Part shown: in pieces, positions 30,814 to 41,000 of the stretch
Layout: every line of letters starts with the position of its first letter
How positions within the stretch are numbered: the stretch's first letter is position 1
Origin: Thinopyrum elongatum
Taxonomy: Eukaryota > Streptophyta > Magnoliopsida > Poales > Poaceae
DNA length: 64,000 nucleotides
Direction: 5' to 3'
Assembly (NCBI GenBank): GCA_011799875.1
Contig: CM022301.1
Coordinates: forward strand, 89,795,667-89,859,666
Program-made: the position numbers and the translations under genes
The notes under the pieces: model-generated
The model's database searches: none
What the model saw: only the letters and a program-made list of their open reading frames with translations
Told to the model about the DNA's origin: nothing

Positions 30814-31871
30814 TCCTGCATTTCGTCAGTGATACTAGTGGTATCCTCAGATGAGGAATTTGTGACCACAGAGATAGTTGAAGAATTTGTAGCAATAGAA
30901 GCATTTGAACTTTTAGGTGAAGAATTAGCAGTTTCACGTTCAATGCATTTCAAGCATGGTGGAATAAATTCTTCCTGAGCGGAACTGATCTGTTGAGCAA
31001 GCAATGAATCATTTTCCTTCTGAAGATCTTCATGACTCACCCTTAGCTTCTCAAGATCTTGCTTTCTTTGAAGAAATTCATAAGAAAGCTTCTCATGATC
31101 GGCTAAGAGAGTTTCATGACGACTTTGAAGGTTGTCAAACTTAGACTGTAGTTGCTGAAGATTATCAGTCAGTGTTTGAGTTCGATCCATTTCCTCACCT
31201 AACAGGTCATCGCTTTTGTCTAGCATATTTTGAACCCTTTCCAAAGCCTTTTGTTGTTTAACAGCAATATTAGCAAGTTTGGAATAGCTGGGTTTGAGGT
31301 TATCATCAGATTCATCCTCACTTGATTCAGAGGAGGGATATTTGAATACCTTGGCACCTTTTCCCATGAAGCAATAGGTGGGAGCATAGTCATCGTTGCC
31401 ATCATCAGTAGTGTTGGGGGAGCCATTTTCCTCAGTGTTGAAGATGGACTTGCTGACGTAAGCAGTAGCGAGGGCTAGGCTCACCACACCAGAGTCTGAC
31501 TCCTCAGATGCCTCCTCTTCCTCATGTTCCTCAGATTCAGCTTCAGAGTCCATTTCCTTGCCAATGAATGCCCGAGCCTTCTTGGAACTGCTCTTCTTGT
31601 GAGATGAAGACTTCGAAGATTTTGATGATGAGGACTTTGAAGATTTTTTCTTCTTCTTTGAGTCATCTGAACTATCATCCTTGTATTTCTTCTTCTTTGA
31701 TTCCTTTGCCCACTGAGGACAATCAGTTATGTAGTGACCAGGTTTCTTGCATTTGTGGCAAGTCCTCTTCTTGTAATCACGGGATGAGGAATCTGATCTT
31801 GTGTCATCACCTTTTGAAGATTTTACAAAGCGACCACGCCTTGAGAACTTCTGGAATTTCTTCACGAGCAT
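30810..31871 (-). CDS. Element D gag, zinc knuckle and coiled-coil part
   Basis: Near the N-terminus lies the CCHC knuckle CHKCKKPGHYITDC, which binds RNA in the capsid. A lysine/serine-rich stretch and an acidic stretch follow. A long heptad-like region (about residues 205-295; LANIAVKQQKALERVQNML, LQQLQSKFDNLQ, RKQDLEKLRVSHEDL) suggests a coiled coil. It is in the same frame as the N-terminal gag part; one TAG (31881-31883) separates them. The stop at 30810 results from a one-base shift. Confidence 0.85.
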   Translation of the reverse strand: MLVKKFQKFSRRGRFVKSSKGDDTRSDSSSRDYKKRTCHKCKKPGHYITDCPQWAKESKKKKYKDDSSDDSKKKKKSSKSSSSKSSKSSSHKKSSSKKARAFIGKEMDSEAESEEHEEEEASEESDSGVVSLALATAYVSKSIFNTEENGSPNTTDDGNDDYAPTYCFMGKGAKVFKYPSSESSEDESDDNLKPSYSKLANIAVKQQKALERVQNMLDKSDDLLGEEMDRTQTLTDNLQQLQSKFDNLQSRHETLLADHEKLSYEFLQRKQDLEKLRVSHEDLQKENDSLLAQQISSAQEEFIPPCLKCIERETANSSPKSSNASIATNSSTISVVTNSSSEDTTSITDEMQD

Positions 31872-31880
31872 TGCTTGCTC

Positions 31881-32612
31881 CTAGCTTAGTTCTTCAGGGT
31901 CACCAAGGCTGCTATCAGAATCTTCTCCTTCAGATGAGGAAACTGCCTTGGCCTTCAGTGCGCGTGATCTTCCATAGCTTGGCCCGTAGAGATCTCTCTT
32001 TTCAGCTTGTTGGAATTCATGAGTGTTCAGCCTCTCAAGAATATCAGCAGGATCTAGTGACTTGTAGTCTCCACGTTCTTGAATCATCAGTGCCAGTGTA
32101 TCGAATGAAGAATCGAGTGACCTCAGCAATTTCTTCACCACCTCATGGTCGGTGATGTCAGTGGCACCCAGTGCTTGAAGCTCGTTTGAAATGTCAGTGA
32201 GGTGATCAAAGGTTTGCTGGACATTCTCATTGTCGAGTCTTTTGAAGCGGTTGAAGAGATTGCGAAGAACGTCAACTCGAGAATCACGTTGAGTTGAGAT
32301 TCCTTCGTTAACCTTGGACAGCCTGTCCCAGATAAGCTTTGCAGACTCCAAAGCACTCACTCTGCCGTACTGTCCTTTGCTCAGATGGCCACATATGATA
32401 TTCTTCGCTTGAGAGTCGAGTTGCTTGAATCTCTTCACATCAGCAGCGTTCACGGAAGGAGTGACAGAGGGAACGCCATTTTCCACAACGTACCAAAGAT
32501 CGTTGTCAATTGCCTCAAGTTGCATGCGCATCTTATTCTTCCAGTAGGGGTAGTCCGTCCCATCAAAGGTAGGACACCCAGCCGAGACCTTGATCATGCC
32601 TGCAGTCGACAT
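31881..32612 (-). CDS. Element D gag, N-terminal domain (UBN2/DUF4219 type)
   Basis: It starts with ATG at 32612 (MSTAGMIKVSAG). FDGTDYPYWKNKMRMQLEAI is the Copia gag signature, followed by AKLIWDRLSKVNEG and ITDHEVVKKLLRSLD. Gag forms the virus-like particle. A TAG ends this part, but the frame continues immediately with EQAMLVKKFQKF, so an intact gag would run through. The start lies 54 bp inside the primer site, as usual. Confidence 0.9.
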   Translation of the reverse strand: MSTAGMIKVSAGCPTFDGTDYPYWKNKMRMQLEAIDNDLWYVVENGVPSVTPSVNAADVKRFKQLDSQAKNIICGHLSKGQYGRVSALESAKLIWDRLSKVNEGISTQRDSRVDVLRNLFNRFKRLDNENVQQTFDHLTDISNELQALGATDITDHEVVKKLLRSLDSSFDTLALMIQERGDYKSLDPADILERLNTHEFQQAEKRDLYGPSYGRSRALKAKAVSSSEGEDSDSSLGDPEELS

Positions 32613-32665
32613 AACTAAAACTCCAGGTGGTTAAACCAAAATCACACAGAACAAGGGAGTACCTT

Positions 32666-32677
32666 GCTCTGATACCA
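32666..32677 (-). other. Primer binding site of element D (tRNA-iMet)
   Basis: TGGTATCAGAGC on the minus strand, two bases from the 5' LTR. It is the perfect plant initiator-methionine site. Confidence 0.92.
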
Positions 32678-32679
32678 AT

Positions 32680-34153
32680 TGAAAGTGCGTTATATCGACT
32701 AGAGGGGGGTGAATAGGCGATTTTTATGAATTCATCGCTGAGGAAATACTACTTGAGGAATTTCCTAAGCAACGAACTACAAGCAGCTGAATAAGTACTC
32801 AGGTACATGGATAACAAAGCAGTAGCATAGTCATCATGATGAAATGAAACAAAACAGAGCACAGGTAGCGTGTAAACAGGATAAGCAGGCTGAAGACAAA
32901 GTGACTGAAGAAATAGGAATGAGGAAATTGAGAAAGTCTTCAGTCAAAGTCTTCAAACAGTAACAATCAAGTACATAACAAGTATGTGAGGAAATGAAAG
33001 GGTTGAGGAAATAGAACCAGTAGCTTGGTGAAGATAGTGATTTGGTAGACCAGTTCCAACTGCTGTGACAGTTGTACGTCTGGTTGGAGCGGCTAGGTAT
33101 TTAAGCCTGAGGACACACAGTCCTGGACACACAGTCCTCACCGTATTCTCCTTGAGCTAAGGTTACACAGACCTCGCCCAATCACTCGTGGTAAGTCTTC
33201 ACAGGTGACTTCCAAACCTTCACAGACTTGGTCACTCGGCAATCCACAATTCCTCTTGGATGCTCTAGACCATGACGCCTAACCGTCTGGAGGATGCACA
33301 GTCCTCAAAGGTAACAAGCGTCGGTTCCACACAGGAACAATTTCTTCAGTGATGCTTAATCACTTTGGGTTTTAGGTGTTGGGTTTAGGTTTTTCCTCAC
33401 TTGATGATTTTCGCTCAAAGTCCTCGGAGGATGGGATGCTCTAAATGACAAGTGTCAGTTTCTCTCGGAGCAGCCAACCAGCTAGTGGTTGTAGGGGGCG
33501 GCTATTTATAGCCGGGGAGCAGCCCGACATGATAAGACATAAATGCCCTTCAATGATATGACCATTAGGTGGGTAGGATATTTTGGACAGCTGGCGCATA
33601 GCACAACAATGGTCGGAAATTTGAACTCTCAAATTCCTCAGGGCTATCATGTTCCTCACTTGTAGGCAATCCGCACTGGCGAATTCCTAACTCCTCAGTC
33701 AGAACAAATTCCTCAGAGAACAGAAGAACTTCGCCTCTGTCACTGAAGAACTTGACTGAACTGTATGAGATTTCCAATGGCTTCACTCGAAAGGATTGGT
33801 AGGTGTAGGATTTGAGTTGAGCATCACTTGGAAACTTTTCCTTAGTTTTACCTCGACCCCCTTTAACAGTACGGTGTTTCCTATGACTCAAGAAAGGGAA
33901 AACAAAACTATGAAAACAAAAGTCTTCACGCTTCATAATCCTCGCATCAATATCAAGTCTTCAAGGTCACACCAATTTCCTCATTTTCAAAGTCTTCAAC
34001 TGAAGACATTCATTTTTAGGGGTCGACTTTCTTCGTAAATATCAAACTCCTCATAGACTTATAGAACATGTGTACACTCACAAACACATTAGTCCCTTAA
34101 CCTATAAGTCTTCAATACACCAAAATCACTAAGGGGCACTAGATGCACTTACA
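32680..34153 (-). repeat. 5' LTR of element D
   Basis: Same ends as 21396-22875. It carries a 14 bp tandem repeat of a CACACAGTCCTGGA type near 33,115-33,140 that the other LTR lacks, and lacks about 18 bp present in the other copy near its end. CTATAAATAG on the minus strand lies at 33502-33511. Most differences are C/T or G/A, as expected from decay of methylated cytosines. Confidence 0.92.
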
Positions 34154-34291
34154 ACAGTGTTTTGTCTATGTATCCACACATGTATCAAGTATTCGGTTAA
34201 TACAATTCTAGCATGAATAATAAACATTTATCATGAATAAGGAAATGTAAAATAACAACTTTATTATTGTCTCTAGGGCATATTTCCTTTA
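34154..34291 (-). repeat. 3' LTR of Copia C, proximal part
   Basis: It contains TTTATTATTGTCTCTAGGGC and the LTR start. On the minus strand that start reads TAAAGGAAATATG instead of TGAAGG, so one end base is mutated. ACAGT (34154-34158) is the second copy of D's target duplication. Confidence 0.88.
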
Positions 34292-34308
34292 GTCTCCCAC
34301 TTGCACTA
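34292..34308 (-). other. Polypurine tract of Copia C
   Basis: GTGCAAGTGGGAGAC on the minus strand directly precedes the 3' LTR, as in BARE/Angela/WIS elements. Confidence 0.85.
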
Positions 34309-34324
34309 GAGTCAATAATCTAGA

Positions 34325-35437
34325 TTACATTGTAATGATTCTAACACCCATGGAGTCTTGGTGTTGATCATGTTTTTCTCGTGGAAGAGGCTTAGTCAAC
34401 GGGTCTGCCACATTCAGATCCGTATGTATTTTGAAAATCTCTATGTCTCCCTCCTTGACTTGATCATGGATGGAGTTGAAGCGTCTCTTGATGTGTTTGG
34501 TTCTTTTGTGAAATCTGGATTCCTTCGCCAAGGCAATAGCTCCAGTATTGTCACAAAAGATTTTCATTGGACCCAATGCACTAGGTATTACACCTAGATC
34601 GGATATGAACTCCTTCATCCAGACTCCTTCATTTGCTGCTTCTGAAGCAACTATGTACTCCGCTTCACACGTAGATCCCGCCACGACACTTTGCTTGGAA
34701 CTGCACCAACTGACAGCTCCACCATTCAAAATAAATACGTATCCGGTTTGTGACTTAGAGTCATCCGGATCAGTGTCAAAGCTAGCATCGACGTAACCAT
34801 TTACGACGAGCTCTTTGTCATCTCCATAAACGAGAAACATATCCTTGGTCCTTTTCAGGTACTTCAGGATGTTCTTGACCGATGTCCAGTGATCCACTCC
34901 TAGATTATTTTGGTACCTCCCTGCTAAACTTATAGCAAGGCACACATCAGGTCTGGTACACAGCATAGCATACATGATAGAACCTATGGCTGAGGCATAG
35001 GGAATGACTTTCATTTTCTCTCTATCTTCTGCAGTGGTCGGGCATTGAGTCTGACTCAACTTCACACCTTGTAATACAGGCAAGAAGCCTTTCTTTGACT
35101 GATCCATTTTGAACTTCTTCAAAACTTTATCAAGGTATGTGCTTTGTGAAAGTCCTATTAAGCGTCTTGATCTATCTCTATAGATCTTGATGCCCAATAT
35201 ATAAGCAACTTCACTGAGGTCTTTCATTGGAAAACTCTTATTCAAGTATCCTTTTATGCTATCCAGAAATTCTACATCATTTCCAATCAACAATATGTCA
35301 TCCACATATAATATTAGAAATGCTACAGAGCTCCCACTCACTTTCTTGTAAATACAGGATTCTCCAAAAGTCTGTATAAAACCATATGCTTTGATCACCC
35401 CATCAAAGCATATATTCCAACTCCGAGATGCTTGCAC
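34325..35437 (-). CDS. Copia C RT (C-terminal part) and RNase H
   Basis: The frame begins within the RT domain at QASRSWNICFD. LYVDDILLIGND is the catalytic RT motif, intact here. Then come GSIMYAMLCTRPDVCLA and the RNase H domain (GYVDASFDTDPDDSKSQTG, CEAEYIVASEAANE, IFCDNTGAIALAKE, RTKHIKRRF, DLNVADPLTKPL). It stops at 34325, just before the polypurine tract. Immediately upstream a TGA at 35465-35467 separates it from the rest of RT in the same frame. About 370 codons. Confidence 0.93.
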   Translation of the reverse strand: MQASRSWNICFDGVIKAYGFIQTFGESCIYKKVSGSSVAFLILYVDDILLIGNDVEFLDSIKGYLNKSFPMKDLSEVAYILGIKIYRDRSRRLIGLSQSTYLDKVLKKFKMDQSKKGFLPVLQGVKLSQTQCPTTAEDREKMKVIPYASAIGSIMYAMLCTRPDVCLAISLAGRYQNNLGVDHWTSVKNILKYLKRTKDMFLVYGDDKELVVNGYVDASFDTDPDDSKSQTGYVFILNGGAVSWCSSKQSVVAGSTCEAEYIVASEAANEGVWMKEFISDLGVIPSALGPMKIFCDNTGAIALAKESRFHKRTKHIKRRFNSIHDQVKEGDIEIFKIHTDLNVADPLTKPLPREKHDQHQDSMGVRIITM

Positions 35438-35464
35438 CAGTCCATAAATGGATCGCTGGAGTTT

Positions 35465-36601
35465 TCACACTTTGTTAGCACCTTTAGGATCGACAAAACC
35501 TTTTGGTTGCATCATATACAACTCTTCTTTAAGAAATCCATTAAGGAATGCAGTTTTGACGTCCATTTGCCAGATTTCATTATCATAAAATGCGGCAATT
35601 GCTAACATGATTTGGACGGACTTAAGCATCGCTACGGGTGAGAAAGTCTCATCGTAGTCAACTCCTTGAACTTGTCGAAAACCTTTTGCGACAAGTCGAG
35701 CTTTGTAGATAGTAACAGTACCATCGGCGTCAGTCTTCTTCTTGAAGATCCATTTATTCTCTATGGCTCGCCGATCATCAGGCAAGTCCACCAAAGTCCA
35801 CACTTTGTTCTCATACATGGATCCTATCTCAGATTTCATGGCCTCAAGCCATCTATCGGAATCTGGGCTCATCATAGCTTCTTCATAGTTCGTAGGTTTG
35901 CCTTTGTCTAGTAACATGACTTCCAGTACAGGATTCCAGTACCACTCTGGTGTGGATCGTGTTCTGGTTGACCTACAAGGTTTTGTAGTAACTTGATCTG
36001 AAGTTTCATGATCATCATCATTAGCTTCCTCTCTAGTTGGTGTAGGCATCACGGGAACGGTTTTCTGTGATGAGCTACTTTCCAATTCGAGAGAAGGTAC
36101 AATTACCTCATCAAGTTCTACTTTCCTCCCACTCACTTCTTTCGAGAGAAACTCCTTCTCTAGAAAGGTTCCATTCTTGGCAACAAAGATCTTGCCTTCG
36201 GATCTGTGGTAGAAGGTGTACCCAATTGTTTCCTTAGGGTATTGTATGAAGACGCACTTCTCCGATTTGGGTTCGAGCTTATTAGGCTGAAGCCTTTTGA
36301 CATAAGTGTCGCAACCCCAAACTTTAAGAAACGACAGCTTAGGTTTCTTGCCAAACCACAGTTCATACGGTGTCGTCTCAACGGATTTAGACGGTGCCCT
36401 ATTTAACGTGAATGCAGCTGTCTCTAATGCATAACCCCAAAACGATAGTAGTAAATCGGTAAGAGACATCATAGATCGCACCATATCTAATAAAGTACGG
36501 TTACGATGTTCGGACACACCATTATGCTGTGGTGTTCCAGGTGGCGTGAGTTGTGAAACTATTCTACATTGTTTTAAATGAAGGCCAAACTCGTAACTCA
36601 A
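35465..36601 (-). CDS. Copia C integrase C-terminal part and RT N-terminal part
   Basis: It opens in the integrase core (TPPGTPQHNGVSEHRNRTLL, containing the third catalytic acid) and continues with TPYELWFGKKPKLSFLKVWG. A variable acidic linker (about residues 150-215) follows, then RT: WLEAMKSEIGSMYENKVW, IFKKKTDADG, ARLVAKGFRQVQGVDYDETF and QMDVKTAFLNGFLKEELYM. The stop at 35465 is a point change in a position normally held by Cys. No start codon of its own is expected, since this is one polyprotein. Confidence 0.93.
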   Translation of the reverse strand: MSYEFGLHLKQCRIVSQLTPPGTPQHNGVSEHRNRTLLDMVRSMMSLTDLLLSFWGYALETAAFTLNRAPSKSVETTPYELWFGKKPKLSFLKVWGCDTYVKRLQPNKLEPKSEKCVFIQYPKETIGYTFYHRSEGKIFVAKNGTFLEKEFLSKEVSGRKVELDEVIVPSLELESSSSQKTVPVMPTPTREEANDDDHETSDQVTTKPCRSTRTRSTPEWYWNPVLEVMLLDKGKPTNYEEAMMSPDSDRWLEAMKSEIGSMYENKVWTLVDLPDDRRAIENKWIFKKKTDADGTVTIYKARLVAKGFRQVQGVDYDETFSPVAMLKSVQIMLAIAAFYDNEIWQMDVKTAFLNGFLKEELYMMQPKGFVDPKGANKV

Positions 36602-36817
36602 ATATTCGCCTCCGTGATCAGATCGTAGAAACTTTATTTTTCTTGTTACAATGATTCTCTACTTCACTCTAAAATTCTTTGAACTTTTCAAATGTTTCAG
36701 ACTTGTGTTTCATCAAGTAGATATACCCATATCTGCTCAAATCATCTGTGAAGATCAGAAAATAACGATACCCGCCGTGTGCCTCAACACTCATCAGACT
36801 GCATACATCGGTATGTA
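36602..36817 (-). pseudogene. Copia C integrase core, broken
   Basis: Traces such as FLRSDHGGEY near 36,620 show the second catalytic Asp region, but stops and a shift break the frame between the zinc-binding and catalytic parts. Confidence 0.65.
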
Positions 36818-37216
36818 TTATTTCCAATAAGTCATTAGCTCGCTCCATTGTTCCGGAGAACGGAGTTTTTTAGTCATCTTGCCCATGAGGCATGGTTTGC
36901 AAGTACCAAATGATTCATAATCAAGTGATTCCAAAAGTCCATCTGCATGGAGTTTCTTCATGCACTTTACACCAATATGACCTAAACGGCAGTGCCATAA
37001 GTATGTTGCACTATCATTATTAACTTTGCATCTTTTGGCATCAATATTATAAATATGTGTATCACTATGATCGAGATTCAATAAACCATTTACATTGAGT
37101 GTATGACCATAGAAGGTTTTATTCATGTAAACAGAACAATAATTATTCTTTGACTTAAATGAATAACCGTATCGCAATAAACATGATCCAATCATATTCA
37201 TGCTCAACGCAAACAC
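36818..37216 (-). CDS. Copia C integrase, zinc-binding N-terminus
   Basis: HCRLGHIGVKCMKKLHADG and CKPCLMGKMTKK form the HHCC finger of retrotransposon integrase (GAG_pre-integrs type). The part before it (NVNGLLNLDHSDTHIYNID) matches BARE polyproteins. It has one stop on either side. Confidence 0.9.
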   Translation of the reverse strand: MFALSMNMIGSCLLRYGYSFKSKNNYCSVYMNKTFYGHTLNVNGLLNLDHSDTHIYNIDAKRCKVNNDSATYLWHCRLGHIGVKCMKKLHADGLLESLDYESFGTCKPCLMGKMTKKLRSPEQWSELMTYWK

Positions 37217-37246
37217 TAAATAACATTTATTTATTTAGGTCCAACA

Positions 37247-37774
37247 CTAATCCCGAAGGTAGAGGGAGTGTGCGATGGTGATCTTATCAACCTTGGAATC
37301 ACTTCCAACACACATCGTCACCTCGTCATTAACTAGTCTCTGTTCATTTTGCAACTCCTGTTTTGAGTTACTAATCTTAGCAACTGAACCGGTATCAAAT
37401 ACCCAGGGGCTACTATGAACACTAGTAAAATACACATCAATAACATGTATATCAAATATACCTTTGTTCACTTTGCCATCCTTCTTATCCGCCAAGTATT
37501 TGGGGCAGTTCCACTTCCAGTGACCATTTTCTTTGCAGTAGAAGCACTCAGTTTCAGGCTTAGGTCCAGCTTTGGGCTTCTTTACGGGAGTGACAACTTG
37601 CTTGCCATTCTTTTGAAGTTCCCCTTTCTTTCCCTCGCCCATTTTCTTGAAACTAGTGGTCTTGTTAACCATCAACACTTGATGCTCTTTCTTGATTTCT
37701 ACCTTCGCCGATTTCAGTATCGCAAAGAGCTTGGGAATCGTTTTCGTCATCCCTTGCATATTATAGTTCATCAC
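37247..37774 (-). CDS. Copia C gag C-terminus with zinc knuckle, and protease start
   Basis: CFYCKENGHWKWNC is the CCHC knuckle (about residues 76-89). WVFDTGSVAKIS contains the aspartic protease active site DTG (about residue 126). The region before has the Lys-rich linker KKMGEGKKGELQKNGKQ. In BARE-type elements gag and protease are fused in this order. The frame ends at 37247 with a stop inside the protease. Confidence 0.9.
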   Translation of the reverse strand: MMNYNMQGMTKTIPKLFAILKSAKVEIKKEHQVLMVNKTTSFKKMGEGKKGELQKNGKQVVTPVKKPKAGPKPETECFYCKENGHWKWNCPKYLADKKDGKVNKGIFDIHVIDVYFTSVHSSPWVFDTGSVAKISNSKQELQNEQRLVNDEVTMCVGSDSKVDKITIAHSLYLRD

Positions 37775-38070
37775 GAAGTTCTAGTAGCTTGGTGATAGTG
37801 ATTAGAGAACTTTGTCAATCACTATCTTATCTGGAAGATTAACTCCCACTTGATTCAAGCGATTGTAGTACCCAGACGTTCTGAGTACATGCTCACTGGC
37901 TGAGCTATTCTCCTCCATCTTGTAGGCAAAAATACTTGTCAGAGGTCTCATACCTCTCGACACGGGCATGAGTCTGAAATACCAATTTCAGCTCTTTGGA
38001 ACATCTCATATGCTCCGTGGCGTTCAAAACGTTTTTGAAGTCCCGGTTCTAAGCCGTAAAGCATGGCGCA

Positions 38071-38301
38071 CTAAACTATCAAGTAGTCAACATATCGAGC
38101 TTGCCAAACGTTCATAACGTCTACATCTGCTCCTGCAATAGGTCTGTCACCTAGCGGTGCATCAAGGACATAATTCTTCTGTGCAGCAATGAGGATAATC
38201 CTCAGATCACGGACCAAGTCCGCATCATTGCTACTATCATCTTTCAACTTAGATTTCTCTAGGAACGCATTAAAATTCAAGGGAACGGTAGCACGGGCCA
38301 T
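38071..38301 (-). CDS. Copia C gag N-terminus
   Basis: ATG at 38301 gives MARATVPLNFNAFLEKSKLK, the BARE/Angela gag start, followed by RIILIAAQKNYVLDAPLGD. The frame is lost at about 38,071. Traces of the remaining capsid part run in other frames to 37,775. The leader from the primer site to this ATG is about 1.2 kb and has no frame, which is normal for BARE elements. Confidence 0.88.
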   Translation of the reverse strand: MARATVPLNFNAFLEKSKLKDDSSNDADLVRDLRIILIAAQKNYVLDAPLGDRPIAGADVDVMNVWQARYVDYLIV

Positions 38302-39521
38302 TGATCTACAACATAGATATGCAAAACTATCAGGACTAAGTTCATGATAAATTAAGTTCAATTAATCAAATTACTTAATAACTCCCACTTAGATAGACAT
38401 CCGTCAAGTCATCTAAATGATACGTGATCCAAATCAACTAAACCATGTCTGATCATCACGTGAGATGGAGTAGTCATCAATTGTGAATATCTCTATATTG
38501 ATCATATCTACTATATGATTCACGTTCGACCTTTCGGTCTCCAGTGTTCCGAGGCCATGTCTGTACATGCTAGCCTCGTCAAGTTTAACCCGAGTATTCC
38601 GCATGTGCAAAACTGTCTTGCAACCATTGTATTTGAATGTAGAGTCTATCACGCCCGATCATCATGTGGTGCCTCAACACGACGAACTGTCGCAACGGTG
38701 CATACTCAGGGAGAACACTTGTACCTTGAAATTTAGTGAAGGGATCATCTTATAATGCTACCGTCGTTCTAAGCAAAATAAGATGCATAAAGGATAAGCA
38801 TCACATGCAATCAAAATATGTGACATGATATGGCCATCATCATCTTGTGCTTTTGATCTCCATCTCCAAAGCATCGTCATGATCTCCATCGTCACCGGCT
38901 CGACACCTTGATCTCCATCATTGCGTCGTGGTCGTCTCGCCAACTATTGCTTCTACAACTATCGCTAACGCATAGTGATAAAGTAAAGGAATTACATGGC
39001 GTTTGCATTTCATACAATAAAGCGACAACCATAAGGCTCCTGCCAGTTGCCGATAACTTTTACAAAACATGATCATCTCATACAACAGCGTATATCACAT
39101 CATGTCTTGACCATATCACATCACAACATGCCCTGCAAAAACAAGTTAGACATCCTCTACTTTGTTGTTGCAAGTTTTACGTGGCTGCTACGGGCTTCTA
39201 GCAAGAACCGTTCTTACCTACGCATCAAAACCACAACAGTGATTTATCAAGTTTGTTGTTTTAACCTTCAACAAGGACCGGCCATAGTCAAATTCGATTC
39301 AACTAAAGTAGGAGAAACAGACACCCGCCAGCCACCTTTATGCAAAACTAGTTGCATGTCTGTCGGTGGAACCGGTCTCATGAACGTGGTCATGTAAGGT
39401 TGGTCCGGGCCGCTTCATCCAACAATACCGCCGAATAAAAATAAGACATTGGTGGTAAGCAGTATGACGATCACCGCCCACAACTCTTTGTGTTCTACTC
39501 GTGCATATCATCTATGCATAG

Positions 39522-39538
39522 ACCTGGCTTGGATGCCA
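39522..39538 (-). other. Primer binding site of Copia C, mutated
   Basis: TGGCATCCAAGCCAGGT on the minus strand stands where BARE has TGGTATCAGAGCCAGGT. Three changes are seen. Confidence 0.8.
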
Positions 39539-39967
39539 CTGTTGGGAAATGTAGCATGCAATTTCAAAAAAATTCCTACGCTCACGCAAGATCTATCTAG
39601 GAGATGTATAGCAACGATAGTGGAAGAGTATGTCTACGTACCCTCGTAGACCGAAAGCGGAAGCGTTTGACAACGCGGTTGATGTAGTTGAACTTCTTCT
39701 CGTTCCGACCGATCAAGCACCGAACGTACGGCACCTCCAAGTTCTGCACACGTTCAGCTCGATGATGTCTCTCAAACTCTTGATCCAACAAAGTGTCGAG
39801 GAAGTAGATGAGTTCTGTCAGCACAACGGCGTGGTGATGGTGATGGTGAAGTGATCCGCGCAGGGCTTCGCCTAAGCACTACGAAGATATGACCGAGGGT
39901 GTAATCTTTGGAGGGGGGCGCCGCACACGGCTAACAATTATTGGTGTGTGTTCTAGGCACCCCCTCC

Positions 39968-39982
39968 CCATTTATATATAGG
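39968..39982 (-). promoter_or_regulatory. TATA box of the Copia C LTR
   Basis: CCTATATATAAATGG on the minus strand. BARE-1 is transcribed from TATA boxes at this place of its LTR. The other LTR has the same block with one change at about 21,016-21,030. Confidence 0.7.
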
Positions 39983-41000
39983 TGGGAGGGGGAGGGGAGC
40001 TTCCATGGGGCGCCCCAAGTAGGAGGAATCCTACTTGGGGCCCTAATCCAATTCGGCCCCCCCCCCTTTCCTTATTACTGGAAGGGGGAAAAGGGAAGAG
40101 AGGGGGGAGGAAGGAAAGGGGGGGGCCGAACCCCCTCCTCCTTCTCCTATTCGGCCTCCTTCCTTAGGGGGGCGCGCCACCCCTTGTGGGATGGTGTGCT
40201 CCCCTCCTATGGCCCATATGGCCCATTATTCCCACGGGGGGTTCCCGTAACCCCCCGGTACTCCGATAATTACCCGATACGATCCGAAACACTTCCGGTG
40301 TCCGAATACTATCATCCTATATATCAATCTTTACCTCTCAAACATTTCAAGACTCCTCGTCATGTCCGTGATCTCATCCGGGACTCCGAACAACATTCGG
40401 TTACCAAATCACATAACTCATATAATACAAAATCGTCATCGAACGTTAAGCGTGCGGACCCTACGGGTTCGAGAAGTATGTAGACATGACCAAGACACTT
40501 CTCCGGTCAATAACCAATAGCGGAACCTGGATGCTCATATTGGCTCCTGCATATTCTACGAAGATCTTTATTGGTCGAACCGTTATGACAACATACGTTA
40601 TTCCCTTTGTCCATCGGTATGTTACTTGCCCGAGATTCGATCGTCGGTATCTTCATACCTAGTTCAATATCGTTACCGGCAAGTCTCTTTACTCGTTCCA
40701 TAATACATCATCCCGCAACTAACTCACTAGTCACTTTGCTTGCAAGGCTTCTTATGATGTGTATTACCGAGAGGGCCCAGAGATACCTCTCCGATACTCG
40801 GAGTGACAAATCCTAATCTTGATCTATGCCAACCCAACAAACACCTTCGGAGATACCTGTAGAGCATCTTTATAATCACCCAGTTATGTTGTGACGTTTG
40901 ATGGCACACAAGGTACTCCTCCGGTATCCGGGAGTTGCATAATCTCATAGTCAAAGGAATATGTATATGACATGAAGAAAGCAATAGCAATAAAACTGAA

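Larger units (their letters stand above)
21396..34153 (-). mobile_element. Sirevirus-type Copia element D (Maximus-like), deletion derivative with extra frames
   Basis: It is flanked by ACAGT (21391-21395 and 34154-34158). LTRs lie at 21396-22875 and 32680-34153. On the minus strand the order is LTR, iMet primer site, long gag with zinc knuckle, a gap where integrase should be, partial RT, RNase H, a spacer, two long extra frames, multiple purine tracts, LTR. The large gag, the extra coding region after pol and the repeated purine tracts are Sirevirus features. Integrase and the RT catalytic motif are missing, so it could only have moved with outside help or lost them later. LTRs differ at a few percent by eye. 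Confidence 0.93.
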
